Below are positions 1-6,019 of a stretch of DNA of 7,192 bases, piece by piece (position 1 is the first letter of the stretch; the number at the start of each line of letters is the position of its first letter). The notes below the pieces were generated by a model. The model was not told the DNA's origin. It searched no databases and saw only the letters and a list, made by a program, of their open reading frames with translations. The stretch is from the NCBI GenBank assembly GCA_032250585.1, contig JAVVFH010000177.1, forward strand, positions 1-7,192. Reading direction: 5' to 3'. A program made the position numbers and the translations under genes. The DNA is from JAVVFH01 sp032250585. GTDB lineage: Bacteria > Pseudomonadota > Gammaproteobacteria > Xanthomonadales > SZUA-36.

Positions 1-181
1 CAGGTTGACAAAACGTTGCCACCCGGAGATCGAGCTTCGCCCGGCGAATGTCAGTCCGCCCGTGAATGCAATGATCCGGCGTGTCGGGGCGAAAACCCGA
101 ATGGATGTTGTGCCTGGCGTTTCCAGCCCGGGTAGCCAAAGGGAAGGGGCAGGCTTCTGATCCCCTGGCTTCGCCGCGTGG
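1..181. other. Left flank with no supported gene
   Basis: These 181 bases lie beyond the decarboxylase stop. Plus-strand frames are open from the edge to stops at 133 and 158, giving 44 and 52 codons, but neither translation shows a domain or composition I recognise as real. A loose hairpin (AGGGG at 145-149 with CCCCT at 162-166) lies near the decarboxylase end but lacks a T-run. The tail of an unseen gene cannot be excluded. Confidence 0.4.
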
Positions 182-1621
182 TCATTCCGCCTCGAGGCGC
201 CTCGCGCTGGACTGCAGCAGATCGAGTAGGTAATCGATCGTGTCGAGGTGGGTGCGAAAATGCAGCACCGCCAGGCGCAGCGTGAAAGCCCCATCGAGCC
301 GGGTGGAAGAGATGAACACTTTGCCGTCGTCGAGTACGGCTCTCAGCAGGCGCTGGTTGAATTCGTCGACGTCGCCGCGCGTCGGCCGGTAGCGGTAGGT
401 GACGACGCTGAGGTCGGGTTCGGGACCGACCTCGAAGCCCGCAACCGCGCCGAGGCGCTGGTGGAAATAGCGCGCCAGCCAGATTTTCTCGGCCAGTGCG
501 GCCCGGAAGGCGCCCAGGCCGAGGAGCTTGATCGGCAGCCACAGGCGCAGGCCGCGAAAAGGCCGGCTCAATTCGGCCGAGAGGTCCGCCGGCGAGTAGT
601 CCGCGGCCGCCGCACGCGCGTCCTGCATGTAGTTCGCTTCGTAACTGTGCGCCCGCGCCAGTTGATGCACGTCGCGCACCAGCAAGGCGCCGGAGCCATA
701 GGGCAAAAACAGCCCTTTGTGCGGATCCATGACGACGGAATCGGCTTCCTCCATGCCGCCGAGCACGGCCCGCCCTTCCTCGCAGAGGCGAAAAAAGCCG
801 CCGTAAGCGGCATCCAGGTGAAACCAGATTTTGTGCCGGCGGCAGATTTCGCTGATTGCCGACAGGGGATCGATCGCTCCTGTGTCCGTGGTGCCGGCCG
901 AGGCCACGACCAGCCAGGGTCGGAGTCCCGCCTTGTTATCAGTGTCGATCATCCGCTCCAAGACTTGCGGGTCCATTCGGTAACGGCCATCCATCGGCAC
1001 CATGCGCCGCGGACACTCGTCCAGGCCCGCCATGCGCAGAGCCTTGTCCACGCAATGATGCACCTGGCCCGTGAGGTAGATCGTGGACTGAGGAATCTCG
1101 CGCGCCTTGATGTCCTGCGCATCCCGGGCGGTGACCAAAGCGGAGAGGTTGGCGATGCTGCCGCCCGAGGTCAGGTCGCCGCCCGCGCCCACAGGATAGC
1201 CGACCAGCCGAACTATCCAGTCGACGAGGGTTTTTTCCAAACGCACCGCCCCGGGTGAGGCGAAGGCCACGCCCGCGTAACGGTTGGAGACGTCGGCCAG
1301 GAAGTCGCCCAGCGCCGATGGATAGAGGCCGCCACCGGGAATGTAGCCGAGGTGGCCGCCGGAAGCCGGGTTGATGCCGGGCGTATCGACCGCCCGCTCC
1401 AACTCGTCGATCAAGGCATCCAGGGCCGCCGGGGTTTCCTCGATATCAGGGTCGAGCTGCATGCTCGCGCCGTCGTCGGCCACATAGGTAGGGGTGGTGG
1501 GCAGCGACTGCAGGAAGCGCTCGGTGTAAGCGGTCACCTGCCGGGTCCAGGCCTCGCGCTCATTCGGGCCGGGCTCGAGCCGGCGCGCCTGCGTTTCCAG
1601 TGCCTTGATTTTATCCTTCAC
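182..1621 (-). CDS. PLP-dependent group II decarboxylase (aromatic-L-amino-acid decarboxylase type)
   Basis: Cytoplasmic fold-type I PLP enzyme expected to remove the alpha-carboxylate of an amino acid, giving an amine and CO2. Numbering is from the GTG start (479 aa, normal for the family). Seen: the GHLGYIPGGG segment near residue 90, the TSGGSIAN phosphate-binding stretch (151-158), the QVHH motif whose His188 should stack on the PLP ring, SAGTTDTGAID (241-251), HLDAAYGG with Asp270 for the pyridine nitrogen, and DPHKGL with Lys302 as the Schiff-base lysine. LRLAVLHFRTH near the C-terminus matches the family's conserved end. An in-frame ATG at 1675 would add 18 residues, but the GTG at 1621 has GGGGAG five bases upstream, and a weak promoter overlaps the ATG. 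The gene stands alone behind tRNA-Leu with no transporter or amine-pathway neighbour, so the substrate (Tyr, Trp, DOPA, Phe or another) cannot be told. Family assignment is firm; substrate is open. Confidence 0.9.
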   Translation of the reverse strand: MKDKIKALETQARRLEPGPNEREAWTRQVTAYTERFLQSLPTTPTYVADDGASMQLDPDIEETPAALDALIDELERAVDTPGINPASGGHLGYIPGGGLYPSALGDFLADVSNRYAGVAFASPGAVRLEKTLVDWIVRLVGYPVGAGGDLTSGGSIANLSALVTARDAQDIKAREIPQSTIYLTGQVHHCVDKALRMAGLDECPRRMVPMDGRYRMDPQVLERMIDTDNKAGLRPWLVVASAGTTDTGAIDPLSAISEICRRHKIWFHLDAAYGGFFRLCEEGRAVLGGMEEADSVVMDPHKGLFLPYGSGALLVRDVHQLARAHSYEANYMQDARAAAADYSPADLSAELSRPFRGLRLWLPIKLLGLGAFRAALAEKIWLARYFHQRLGAVAGFEVGPEPDLSVVTYRYRPTRGDVDEFNQRLLRAVLDDGKVFISSTRLDGAFTLRLAVLHFRTHLDTIDYLLDLLQSSARRLEAE

Positions 1622-1626
1622 TCCAT

Positions 1627-1632
1627 CTCCCC
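1627..1632 (-). promoter_or_regulatory. Ribosome binding site deciding the decarboxylase start
   Basis: GGGGAG on the minus strand lies five bases before the GTG at 1621-1619. No comparable purine tract precedes the upstream in-frame ATG at 1675. This favours the GTG as the true start. Confidence 0.6.
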
Positions 1633-1673
1633 GTCCGCCAGGTATTGTGAGCCGCGAGCGTCCGCCACGCGTC

Positions 1674-1702
1674 ATTTAAACCGGTGGCCGGCTTGACGTC
1701 CA
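1674..1702 (-). promoter_or_regulatory. Possible sigma70 promoter of the decarboxylase
   Basis: On the minus strand, TGGACG (1702-1697) and TTAAAT (1679-1674) are separated by 17 bases. Each hexamer matches the sigma70 consensus at four of six positions. Transcription would begin near 1667, inside the longer reading frame and about 45 bases before the GTG, which agrees with the GTG start. The match is weak and could be chance. The gene might also be read through from tRNA-Leu. Confidence 0.3.
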
Positions 1703-1770
1703 GCCGTGAAAGCACGCCATCGCGAATCCGGCACGGGCAGCTGAACATGGATTGCAAGCAAGTGGTGAAT

Positions 1771-1857
1771 TGGTGCCGGAGGTGGGACTCGAACCCACAC
1801 TCTGTTTCCAGAACCGGATTTTGAGTCCGGCGCGTCTACCAGTTCCGCCACTCCGGC
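1771..1857 (-). tRNA. tRNA-Leu (anticodon CAA)
   Basis: An 87-base class II tRNA including an encoded 3' CCA. The acceptor stem is GCCGGAG paired with CTCCGGC, with discriminator A at 1774 and CCA at 1773-1771. The anticodon stem is CCGGA/TCCGG with loop CTCAAAA, so the anticodon is CAA (positions 1823-1821) and it reads UUG. The T arm is GTGGG-TTCGAGT-CCCAC. The long variable arm (TCTG-GAAA-CAGA) is typical of leucine tRNAs. All stems pair fully and nothing looks degenerate. It is a single gene between metX and the decarboxylase, read in the same direction as both. Confidence 0.97.
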
Positions 1858-1884
1858 ATGGGTGAGGCTCTGAACGAGGCGCAA

Positions 1885-1913
1885 AGTATAGCGGCGCGCT
1901 CCCGCCGGGGCCA
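1885..1913 (-). promoter_or_regulatory. Probable tRNA-Leu promoter
   Basis: TATACT (1890-1885 on the minus strand) matches five of six -10 positions and lies 28 bases before the tRNA 5' end. It is followed by a GC-rich TTGCGCC stretch like the discriminator of stringently controlled stable-RNA promoters. The -35 box is poor: TGGCCC at 17-base spacing or CTGGCC at 18. Stringent control is inferred from the GC-rich discriminator only. Confidence 0.55.
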
Positions 1914-1925
1914 GTTCTAGTTCTT

Positions 1926-1962
1926 CCGTGCCGCTGCGCGCTCCGGGTCGGCAGCGGCACGG
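1926..1962 (-). terminator. Strong hairpin just after metX, terminator-like but without a U-tract
   Basis: A perfect 12-bp inverted repeat (1926-1937 with 1951-1962) encloses a 13-base loop and begins three bases beyond the metX stop codon. Neither strand has a run of T after the stem; in the metX direction the stem is followed by AAGAACTAG. It may stabilise the metX mRNA 3' end, or act as a Rho-assisted or U-tract-less terminator that insulates the tRNA promoter. The hairpin is certain from the sequence; the function is inferred. Confidence 0.5.
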
Positions 1963-1965
1963 TAT

Positions 1966-3123
1966 TCAGGCAATGCGCTGGAAATAATTGGCCACGGCGG
2001 GACAGAAACGGTCGTAATCGACCAGGAAAGAGTCGTGGCCCTGGATGGAGGGCAGCAGTTCGAAGCGCGTGTCCACGCCGTTGGCCGAGAACATCTCGGC
2101 GATTTCCCGCTGTTGATGCACGGGCCACAGAAAGTCCGTTTCCACGCCGATAACCTGCGCCGATTCGAGCTTGATGCCGGCGAAGGCGGATGCCATGTCC
2201 GGGAAACCCTCGCTGATGTCATACCAGTCGAGGGCGCGTGACAGATAGAGGTAGCAGCAGGGGTCGAATTTCCGGATGAACTTGCGCGCGGCCGCTTCCA
2301 GGTAGGATTCGATGGCGAAATGCATGCCGAACAGGCGCTCGTCGTAGTGTTCCTGCAGATCCCTGCCGAAGCGCGCCCGCCATTCGGGCTCGGAACGGTA
2401 GGAAATCATGCCCAGCTTACGCGCCAGCCGCATGCCGGTTTCCGGCCAGTCGTCGTTGGTGTAGGCACCGTCTTTCCAGTGCGGGTCGCGGACGATCATT
2501 TCGCGCTGCAGCGAGCGGATGGCGATGGCGAAGGGCTCGGCCCGGGCCGCAGTCGAGATGGCCAGGAAATGCCGGGCGATCTTCGGGCGCTGGCGCAGCA
2601 GCGCCAGGCAGCTCTGGCCGCCCATCGACGGGCCGACCAGCGCGCGAAGCTGCGTGATGCCAAGGTGCTCCAGTACGAGTTGCGCGGCGGCGGCGATGTC
2701 CTGGATGTGCAGGTCCGGAAAGGCGACGCGATAGGGTTTGCCGGTCTCGGGATTGATGCTGGCCGGGCCCGTGGAGCCCTTGCAACTGCCCAGTGAATTG
2801 ATGCAGATAACGAAATGGTGATTCGTATCGATGGGTTTGCCGGGGCCGATCATCGGTTCCCACCAGCCTTCCTCGGGGTTTTCCTCGCTGCTGGCGGCGT
2901 GCGCGTCGGGCGACAGCCCGGTCAGGACCAGCACCCCGTTCGCGTGATCCGGGTCCAGGGTCCCCCAGGTCTCGTAGGCCATGTCGACGCGCGGAATCTC
3001 GCCGCCGCAGGCGAAGCGGAAGGGCTCTTTGACGTGCAGATAATGCGTCGCGCCCTGCCTGGACGTACGGGTATTGGTGAGTCCTGTCATCGCTTCGTCA
3101 TGATGTTCGCTGCCATGCGACAT
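1966..3123 (-). CDS. metX: MetX-family acyltransferase; serine O-succinyltransferase-like, or homoserine O-acyltransferase
   Basis: Cytoplasmic alpha/beta-hydrolase-fold enzyme that moves an acyl group (acetyl or succinyl) from CoA to the hydroxyl of homoserine or serine, activating it for sulfur incorporation into methionine or cysteine. Seen: 385 aa, nucleophile elbow GPSMGGQ with Ser166, acid Asp330 in ETDFLWP, and His363 in QGHDSFLVD, a complete catalytic triad. The oxyanion/substrate region reads TGLSPDAHAA (68-77) where classical homoserine enzymes have HALTG or HALSG. The segments SLGSCKGSTGPASINP (110-125) and FDPCCYLYLSRALDWYD (286-302) resemble, as I recall that family, the serine O-succinyltransferase (CysX/SST) branch. 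No metW follows, unlike many proteobacterial metX genes. The start is uncertain: Met1 (3123) and Met12 (3090) both lack a good ribosome binding site. The MetX superfamily is very sure; the acceptor and donor are not. Confidence 0.93.
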   Translation of the reverse strand: MSHGSEHHDEAMTGLTNTRTSRQGATHYLHVKEPFRFACGGEIPRVDMAYETWGTLDPDHANGVLVLTGLSPDAHAASSEENPEEGWWEPMIGPGKPIDTNHHFVICINSLGSCKGSTGPASINPETGKPYRVAFPDLHIQDIAAAAQLVLEHLGITQLRALVGPSMGGQSCLALLRQRPKIARHFLAISTAARAEPFAIAIRSLQREMIVRDPHWKDGAYTNDDWPETGMRLARKLGMISYRSEPEWRARFGRDLQEHYDERLFGMHFAIESYLEAAARKFIRKFDPCCYLYLSRALDWYDISEGFPDMASAFAGIKLESAQVIGVETDFLWPVHQQREIAEMFSANGVDTRFELLPSIQGHDSFLVDYDRFCPAVANYFQRIA

Positions 3124-3197
3124 GATAACGTGAGTCGATCGGAAACGCTTTCCGCGCGCCCCATATTTTGGGCATAAGCATATAAGACAAAGTTAAT
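3124..3197. promoter_or_regulatory. Divergent promoter region between metX and the TrmB-like gene
   Basis: This 74-base gap separates genes that diverge, so it should carry both promoters. It is markedly AT-richer than its surroundings at 3163-3198. On the plus strand TATAAG (3181-3186) is a possible -10 for the methyltransferase, which would leave only about five bases of leader, but no good -35 accompanies it. On the minus strand TTGTCT followed 17 bases later by AATATG is a weak candidate for metX. Individual boxes cannot be assigned with confidence. Confidence 0.45.
3140..3154. promoter_or_regulatory. 15-base palindrome, possible operator
   Basis: CGGAAA-CGC-TTTCCG is a perfect inverted repeat with 6-base arms and a 3-base centre, placed 17 bases before the metX start and 44 bases before the methyltransferase start. 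The position suits an operator acting on metX or on both genes. I do not recognise it as the site of a known regulator. It could also form a small hairpin in the metX leader. Confidence 0.35.
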
Positions 3198-3881
3198 ATG
3201 CAGGAAAACCGGTCAAGACGAGTGCGCAGCTGCCAGAGTACGGTTCATGCGCGCCTGGAAGACACCCTGCAAAGGCACCTTTCCACGCCGTGGCGGCAAC
3301 CGCTGCACGCGCCTACGGTGGCGGCTTTTGAGCGTTTGCAGAAGATGAACCCGCGACCCGGCGCTCGGCTGGTGCTCGATTCCGGCTGCGGCACGGGCGA
3401 AAGCACGCGGCTGATTGCCCGCGCCCATCCTGATTGCCTGGTAATCGGCGTCGACAAGTCGTTGGCCCGCCTGGCCCGCCTGGGTGCGGCTTCTTTCCCT
3501 CATTGCGAACGTAACGCCGTCTGGCTGCGCGCGGAGCTTGCCACCTTCTGGCGGCTGGCAGCGCGCGCCGGCTGGCGCCTGCAGCGTCACTACCTGTTGT
3601 ATCCGAACCCCTGGCCCAAGCCGGGCCAGCTGCAAAGGCGCTGGCATGCGCATCCGGTGTTCCCGGACCTGCTCGGTCTCGGTGGGCGGTTGGAGTTGCG
3701 CACGAATTGGTCCGTGTACGCCGACGAATTCGCCGTCGCGGCCGGCCTGGCGCTGAAGGTGCCGGTGCGGTCGGTTTCAATGGAAGAAAATGCGATCACA
3801 ACGCCCTTCGAGCGCAAATACCGCGCCAGCGGGCACCCGCTCTATTCGGTGGTGTTTTCCTGCGAGGCTGGTGACGTATAG
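3198..3881 (+). CDS. TrmB-like SAM-dependent methyltransferase (divergent tRNA m7G46 methyltransferase paralogue)
   Basis: Class I SAM-dependent methyltransferase of the TrmB superfamily, which in its canonical form makes m7G at position 46 of tRNA. Seen in 227 aa: motif I LDSGCGTGES (60-69), the acidic strand-2 end GVDKS (84-88), LLYPNPWPK (133-141) matching the TrmB FPDPW-K signature, LRTNWSVYADEF (167-178) matching the TrmB TD-x3-Y region, and TPFERKY (202-208) matching its T-x-FE tail. Two substitutions stand out: the PDPW aspartate is Asn137, and the usual TD is Thr-Asn (169-170). The N-terminus carries several basic residues (RSRRVR). No ribosome binding site precedes the ATG, and GTG at codon 9 is an alternative start. 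It is a single gene, divergent from metX. It could be a second TrmB with a different target or a species-specific variant; a canonical trmB is probably elsewhere in the genome. Confidence 0.8.
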   Translation: MQENRSRRVRSCQSTVHARLEDTLQRHLSTPWRQPLHAPTVAAFERLQKMNPRPGARLVLDSGCGTGESTRLIARAHPDCLVIGVDKSLARLARLGAASFPHCERNAVWLRAELATFWRLAARAGWRLQRHYLLYPNPWPKPGQLQRRWHAHPVFPDLLGLGGRLELRTNWSVYADEFAVAAGLALKVPVRSVSMEENAITTPFERKYRASGHPLYSVVFSCEAGDV

Positions 3882-3908
3882 CTCGTGCGAACGGCCTTTA
3901 CAGAATTC

Positions 3909-3941
3909 GCAGCCCATCCACCCCGTTGGGCGGACGGCTGC
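3909..3941. terminator. Imperfect hairpin in the convergent gap
   Basis: GCAGCC (3909-3914) pairs with GGCTGC (3936-3941); inside it TCC pairs with GGA and CCC with GGG around a short CGTT loop. It starts 27 bases after the methyltransferase stop and lies between convergent genes, so it could end transcripts from either side. No T-run follows on either strand, so intrinsic termination is not established. Confidence 0.4.
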
Positions 3942-3973
3942 GCGGCGACGGTCTCTTGCTGCTTTGTGTCCGC

Positions 3974-3999
3974 TTCGACCGGCACCAAAACCGATCGAA
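3974..3999 (-). terminator. Hairpin just after ccmI
   Basis: TTCGACCGG (3974-3982) and CCGATCGAA (3991-3999) form a 9-bp stem with an 8-base loop. In RNA made from the minus strand, the ccm direction, the single mismatch becomes a G-U pair, so the stem is sounder in that direction. It starts six bases beyond the ccmI stop. There is no U-tract, so it may be an mRNA 3' end structure and not a classic terminator. Confidence 0.4.
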
Positions 4000-4005
4000 C
4001 GGGCT

Positions 4006-5055
4006 TCAGCGTACCTGTTGATCGAGCAGCAGTTGGACGGGTGTGCCGGCGGACAGCGAGACGGTCTGGGCGCTGCTCTGCCAGTCACCCGGGAGCGCGG
4101 CCGGCGAACCGCTCTGCGAAATTCGCGCCTGAACCTGGACTTCCTCCTCGGAAGAAATCAGCCGTTCCTTCAACATGCTGTCGTTGTCGGTGATCGTCAA
4201 TTGCAGCGGCAGCACCGGGTCTTCGATGCGCCGCACACCGAGCGGCGGGCCCATGGCCGGCCCCGGCGCACGGATCATCACGTACAGCACGCCGCCGGTC
4301 GGGATGGAGCCGGCTGCCTCTTCAGCCGCCGCGATGCTGACCTGCAGACCGCCGGCCGCCGCGGTTGGAGTGGTCGGGGCGGGCGGCGACTCGACGGAGC
4401 CGACTTCGACGCCTATCTGCGCCTTCGCCTCGTTGATCTGAGCCTGCACGGACTGGGTGATCTCGCTGCCGGGCTCCAGTTGACCCATCAGGGACTCCCA
4501 GTAGGCGATTGCCGTTTCGGGGTCGCCAGCCTGCAAGGAGGCAATGCCCATCAGCCAAAGCCCCTTCTGGGAATGCGGATCGAGTTCCAGCGCCCGCTGG
4601 AGCAGGGCGATTTCCTCATCGCCGATGCGACCATCGCGCGAGATGAAGATTCGCGCTTCCGCCAGCTCAACCAGTACGCGCGGATTGTCGGGGGCGATTT
4701 TTCGGGCCGTCTCGACCGCTTCGAGGGCTTGTGGGAAGCGCTGCATGGTTTTCAGGGTGCGTGACAGCAGCAGCCAGCCGTCGAGGTCCGCCTCGGTCTC
4801 GGTAAGCCGGCCGCGCAGGCTGTCGATCATGGCGTCGATGTCCGAAGCATCGGTCACCGCCATCGGCGCAACGGGATGCGCGTCAAGGGCCTGTGGTGTT
4901 CCCACCAGGTCCCGGTACATCCAGATACCGAGCGCAGGCAGCGCAAACAGCAAAGCCAGCGCCACCGGTTTCCAGGCGGACGGACCGCGCATCAGCGGGC
5001 GCAGGGTAATGAATACGGCTACCAGCAGGGCCGCAGCGGCGATCGGCCAGAACAT
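4006..5055 (-). CDS. ccmI: Cytochrome c maturation protein CcmI (apocytochrome c chaperone, TPR protein)
   Basis: Inner-membrane protein with a large periplasmic domain that binds the C-terminus of apocytochrome c and hands it to the CcmF/CcmH haem-ligation complex. Seen in 349 aa: two N-terminal membrane helices (about 2-22 and 29-47), TPR-like helices at about 91-195 (for example LDGWLLLSRTLK and AIAYWESLM), a Pro/Ala/Thr linker at 221-235, and the C-terminal CcmI domain (about 237-345) with the VLYVMIRAPGPAMGPPLGVR, LPLQLTITDNDSM and VQARISQSG strands usual in the family. The loop between the two helices is only about six residues, whereas classical CcmI has a long cytoplasmic loop with a leucine-zipper-like segment there. 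The ATG overlaps the ccmH stop by one base (TGATG) and has a GAGGGA ribosome binding site five bases upstream. Last gene of the ccm operon. Confidence 0.93.
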   Translation of the reverse strand: MFWPIAAAALLVAVFITLRPLMRGPSAWKPVALALLFALPALGIWMYRDLVGTPQALDAHPVAPMAVTDASDIDAMIDSLRGRLTETEADLDGWLLLSRTLKTMQRFPQALEAVETARKIAPDNPRVLVELAEARIFISRDGRIGDEEIALLQRALELDPHSQKGLWLMGIASLQAGDPETAIAYWESLMGQLEPGSEITQSVQAQINEAKAQIGVEVGSVESPPAPTTPTAAAGGLQVSIAAAEEAAGSIPTGGVLYVMIRAPGPAMGPPLGVRRIEDPVLPLQLTITDNDSMLKERLISSEEEVQVQARISQSGSPAALPGDWQSSAQTVSLSAGTPVQLLLDQQVR

Positions 5056-5483
5056 CAGCTTCCCTCTTCGCTCTGGGCCGCCAGGCGGCGGTTACGGTTG
5101 CGCACGGTGAAGAACACCACAATGGCGCCAACGCCGAGCAATATGCCCGGCAACAGCCACAGGGCCAGGGTATTGCCTTTCACCGGTGGGCGGTACAGAA
5201 CGAAATCCCCGTAGCGCTCGACCATGAATTGCTTGATTTGGTCGTCGCTTTTCCCGGCCTGCATCATTTTGTAGATTTCCTGGCGCAGATCCTGTGCCAG
5301 TGGCGCATCGGAATCGGCCAGGTTCTGGTTCTGGCAGACGGCGCAGCGCAGTTCGACGGTCAGCTCTTTGTAACGCTCCTCCTGCTCGGCGCTGTCGAAA
5401 ACCAGCGGTTCCTGGGCAATGGCAAGCAAGGCGAAAAACGCCAGTGCGGCGGCCAGCGCCGTCTTGATAAGGTATTGGATCAT
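5055..5483 (-). CDS. ccmH: Cytochrome c maturation thiol oxidoreductase CcmH (CcmL-type)
   Basis: Membrane-anchored periplasmic protein that resolves or reduces the CXXCH disulfide of apocytochrome c, working with CcmG and the CcmF/CcmI haem lyase. Seen in 142 aa: a signal peptide ending about residue 23 (LLAIAQ), the family motif LRCAVCQN (45-52) with redox cysteines 47 and 50, then NLADSDAPLAQDLR, the conserved YGDFVLYRPP (91-100), and one C-terminal membrane helix (about 105-127) followed by a basic tail. It equals the N-terminal half of the fused E. coli CcmH; here CcmI is a separate gene. The start ATG overlaps the ccmG stop (ATGA, 4 bases), with GAGGA about 11 bases upstream, implying coupled translation. 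Confidence 0.95.
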   Translation of the reverse strand: MIQYLIKTALAAALAFFALLAIAQEPLVFDSAEQEERYKELTVELRCAVCQNQNLADSDAPLAQDLRQEIYKMMQAGKSDDQIKQFMVERYGDFVLYRPPVKGNTLALWLLPGILLGVGAIVVFFTVRNRNRRLAAQSEEGS

Positions 5484-6019
5484 TTCGCGGTAGTTCCTCG
5501 ATTCTGGACTCGGGGAAGGATCTCCTCGTCGATGACTTCCTGGGTAATCGCGCCGATCTGCTTGAAGACAATCTGGCCATCGGCATCCACCAGGAAGGAC
5601 TCTGGCGCAGCGTACACGCCTAAATCGATGGCCGTCCTTCCGCTCACATCGGCGATGTTGACTGCATAAGGATTACCGAAGCGCCGCAGCCAGGCCTGTG
5701 CATCCTGTGGCTCGTCGCGATAATTGAGACCGATGACCTTGAGCTTGCCGGATGCGGCGAGTTTCTCGATGAGGGGATGTTCGACGCGGCAACTGGGGCA
5801 CCAGCTTGCCCAGACGTTGAGCAAAAAGGGTTCGCCGATCAGGTCCTCGTGGGTGACGAGCTCGTCGTTGCGGCCGAGCACGGGCAGGGAAAACTCCGGC
5901 AGTTGCTTGCCGATCAGGGGTGAGGGCAGGTCGGATTTGTGATCGGAGATCGTCAGGCCGACCGCGAGCAGCACGGCCAGCAGCAAAAAGGCGGCAATGG
6001 GCAGGACCCGACCGATCAT
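5480..6019 (-). CDS. ccmG: Thiol:disulfide interchange protein CcmG/DsbE
   Basis: Periplasmic membrane-anchored thioredoxin-fold protein that receives electrons from CcdA or DsbD and keeps apocytochrome c or CcmH cysteines reduced before haem attachment. Seen in 179 aa: an uncleaved N-terminal membrane anchor (about 5-23), the family entry motif PSPLIGK, and NVWASWCPSC with redox cysteines 74 and 77. NYRDEPQDAQAWLRRFGNPY (99-118) is the CcmG-specific acidic insert region, and GVYAAPESFLVD carries cis-Pro139. Most relatives have GVYGAPE; the Gly-to-Ala change at 137 is mild. The start has GGAGG seven bases upstream and overlaps the ccmF stop by four bases (ATGA), so it is co-translated with ccmF. 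Confidence 0.96.
   Translation of the reverse strand: MIGRVLPIAAFLLLAVLLAVGLTISDHKSDLPSPLIGKQLPEFSLPVLGRNDELVTHEDLIGEPFLLNVWASWCPSCRVEHPLIEKLAASGKLKVIGLNYRDEPQDAQAWLRRFGNPYAVNIADVSGRTAIDLGVYAAPESFLVDADGQIVFKQIGAITQEVIDEEILPRVQNRGTTAK

Noticed and set aside
1..160. 52-codon plus-strand frame open from the left edge as the tail of a gene
   Set aside because: No motif or similarity that I recognise; a short open frame at an edge is expected by chance in GC-rich DNA.
51..542. 163-codon minus-strand frame reaching into the left flank
   Set aside because: Mostly an out-of-frame reading of the decarboxylase C-terminus; the tail in 51-181 has no recognisable features.
248..1258. 336-codon open frame on the plus strand opposite the decarboxylase
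   Set aside because: It is the antisense shadow of a gene with a full set of catalytic motifs; its translation is rich in Arg, Gln and Ala and has no recognisable domain.
1676..1770. Intrinsic terminator after tRNA-Leu
   Set aside because: Only a 4-bp CCGG-CCA-CCGG stem followed by TTT is present, too weak to call; it also overlaps the possible decarboxylase promoter.
1771..1857. tRNA-Leu as an integration site for a mobile element
   Set aside because: No integrase and no repeat of the tRNA 3' end is visible in the window; the flanking genes look like core metabolism.
1672..2128. Minus-strand frames running across tRNA-Leu
   Set aside because: They translate the tRNA itself, a common annotation artefact.
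3124..3197. SAM or SAH riboswitch upstream of metX
   Set aside because: The leader is at most 74 bases, and apart from a 15-base palindrome and a short CCCA/TGGG stem I see no conserved riboswitch structure.
3790..4764. 324-codon open frame on the plus strand opposite ccmI
   Set aside because: It overlaps the end of the TrmB-like gene and runs antisense to ccmI; no domain is seen.
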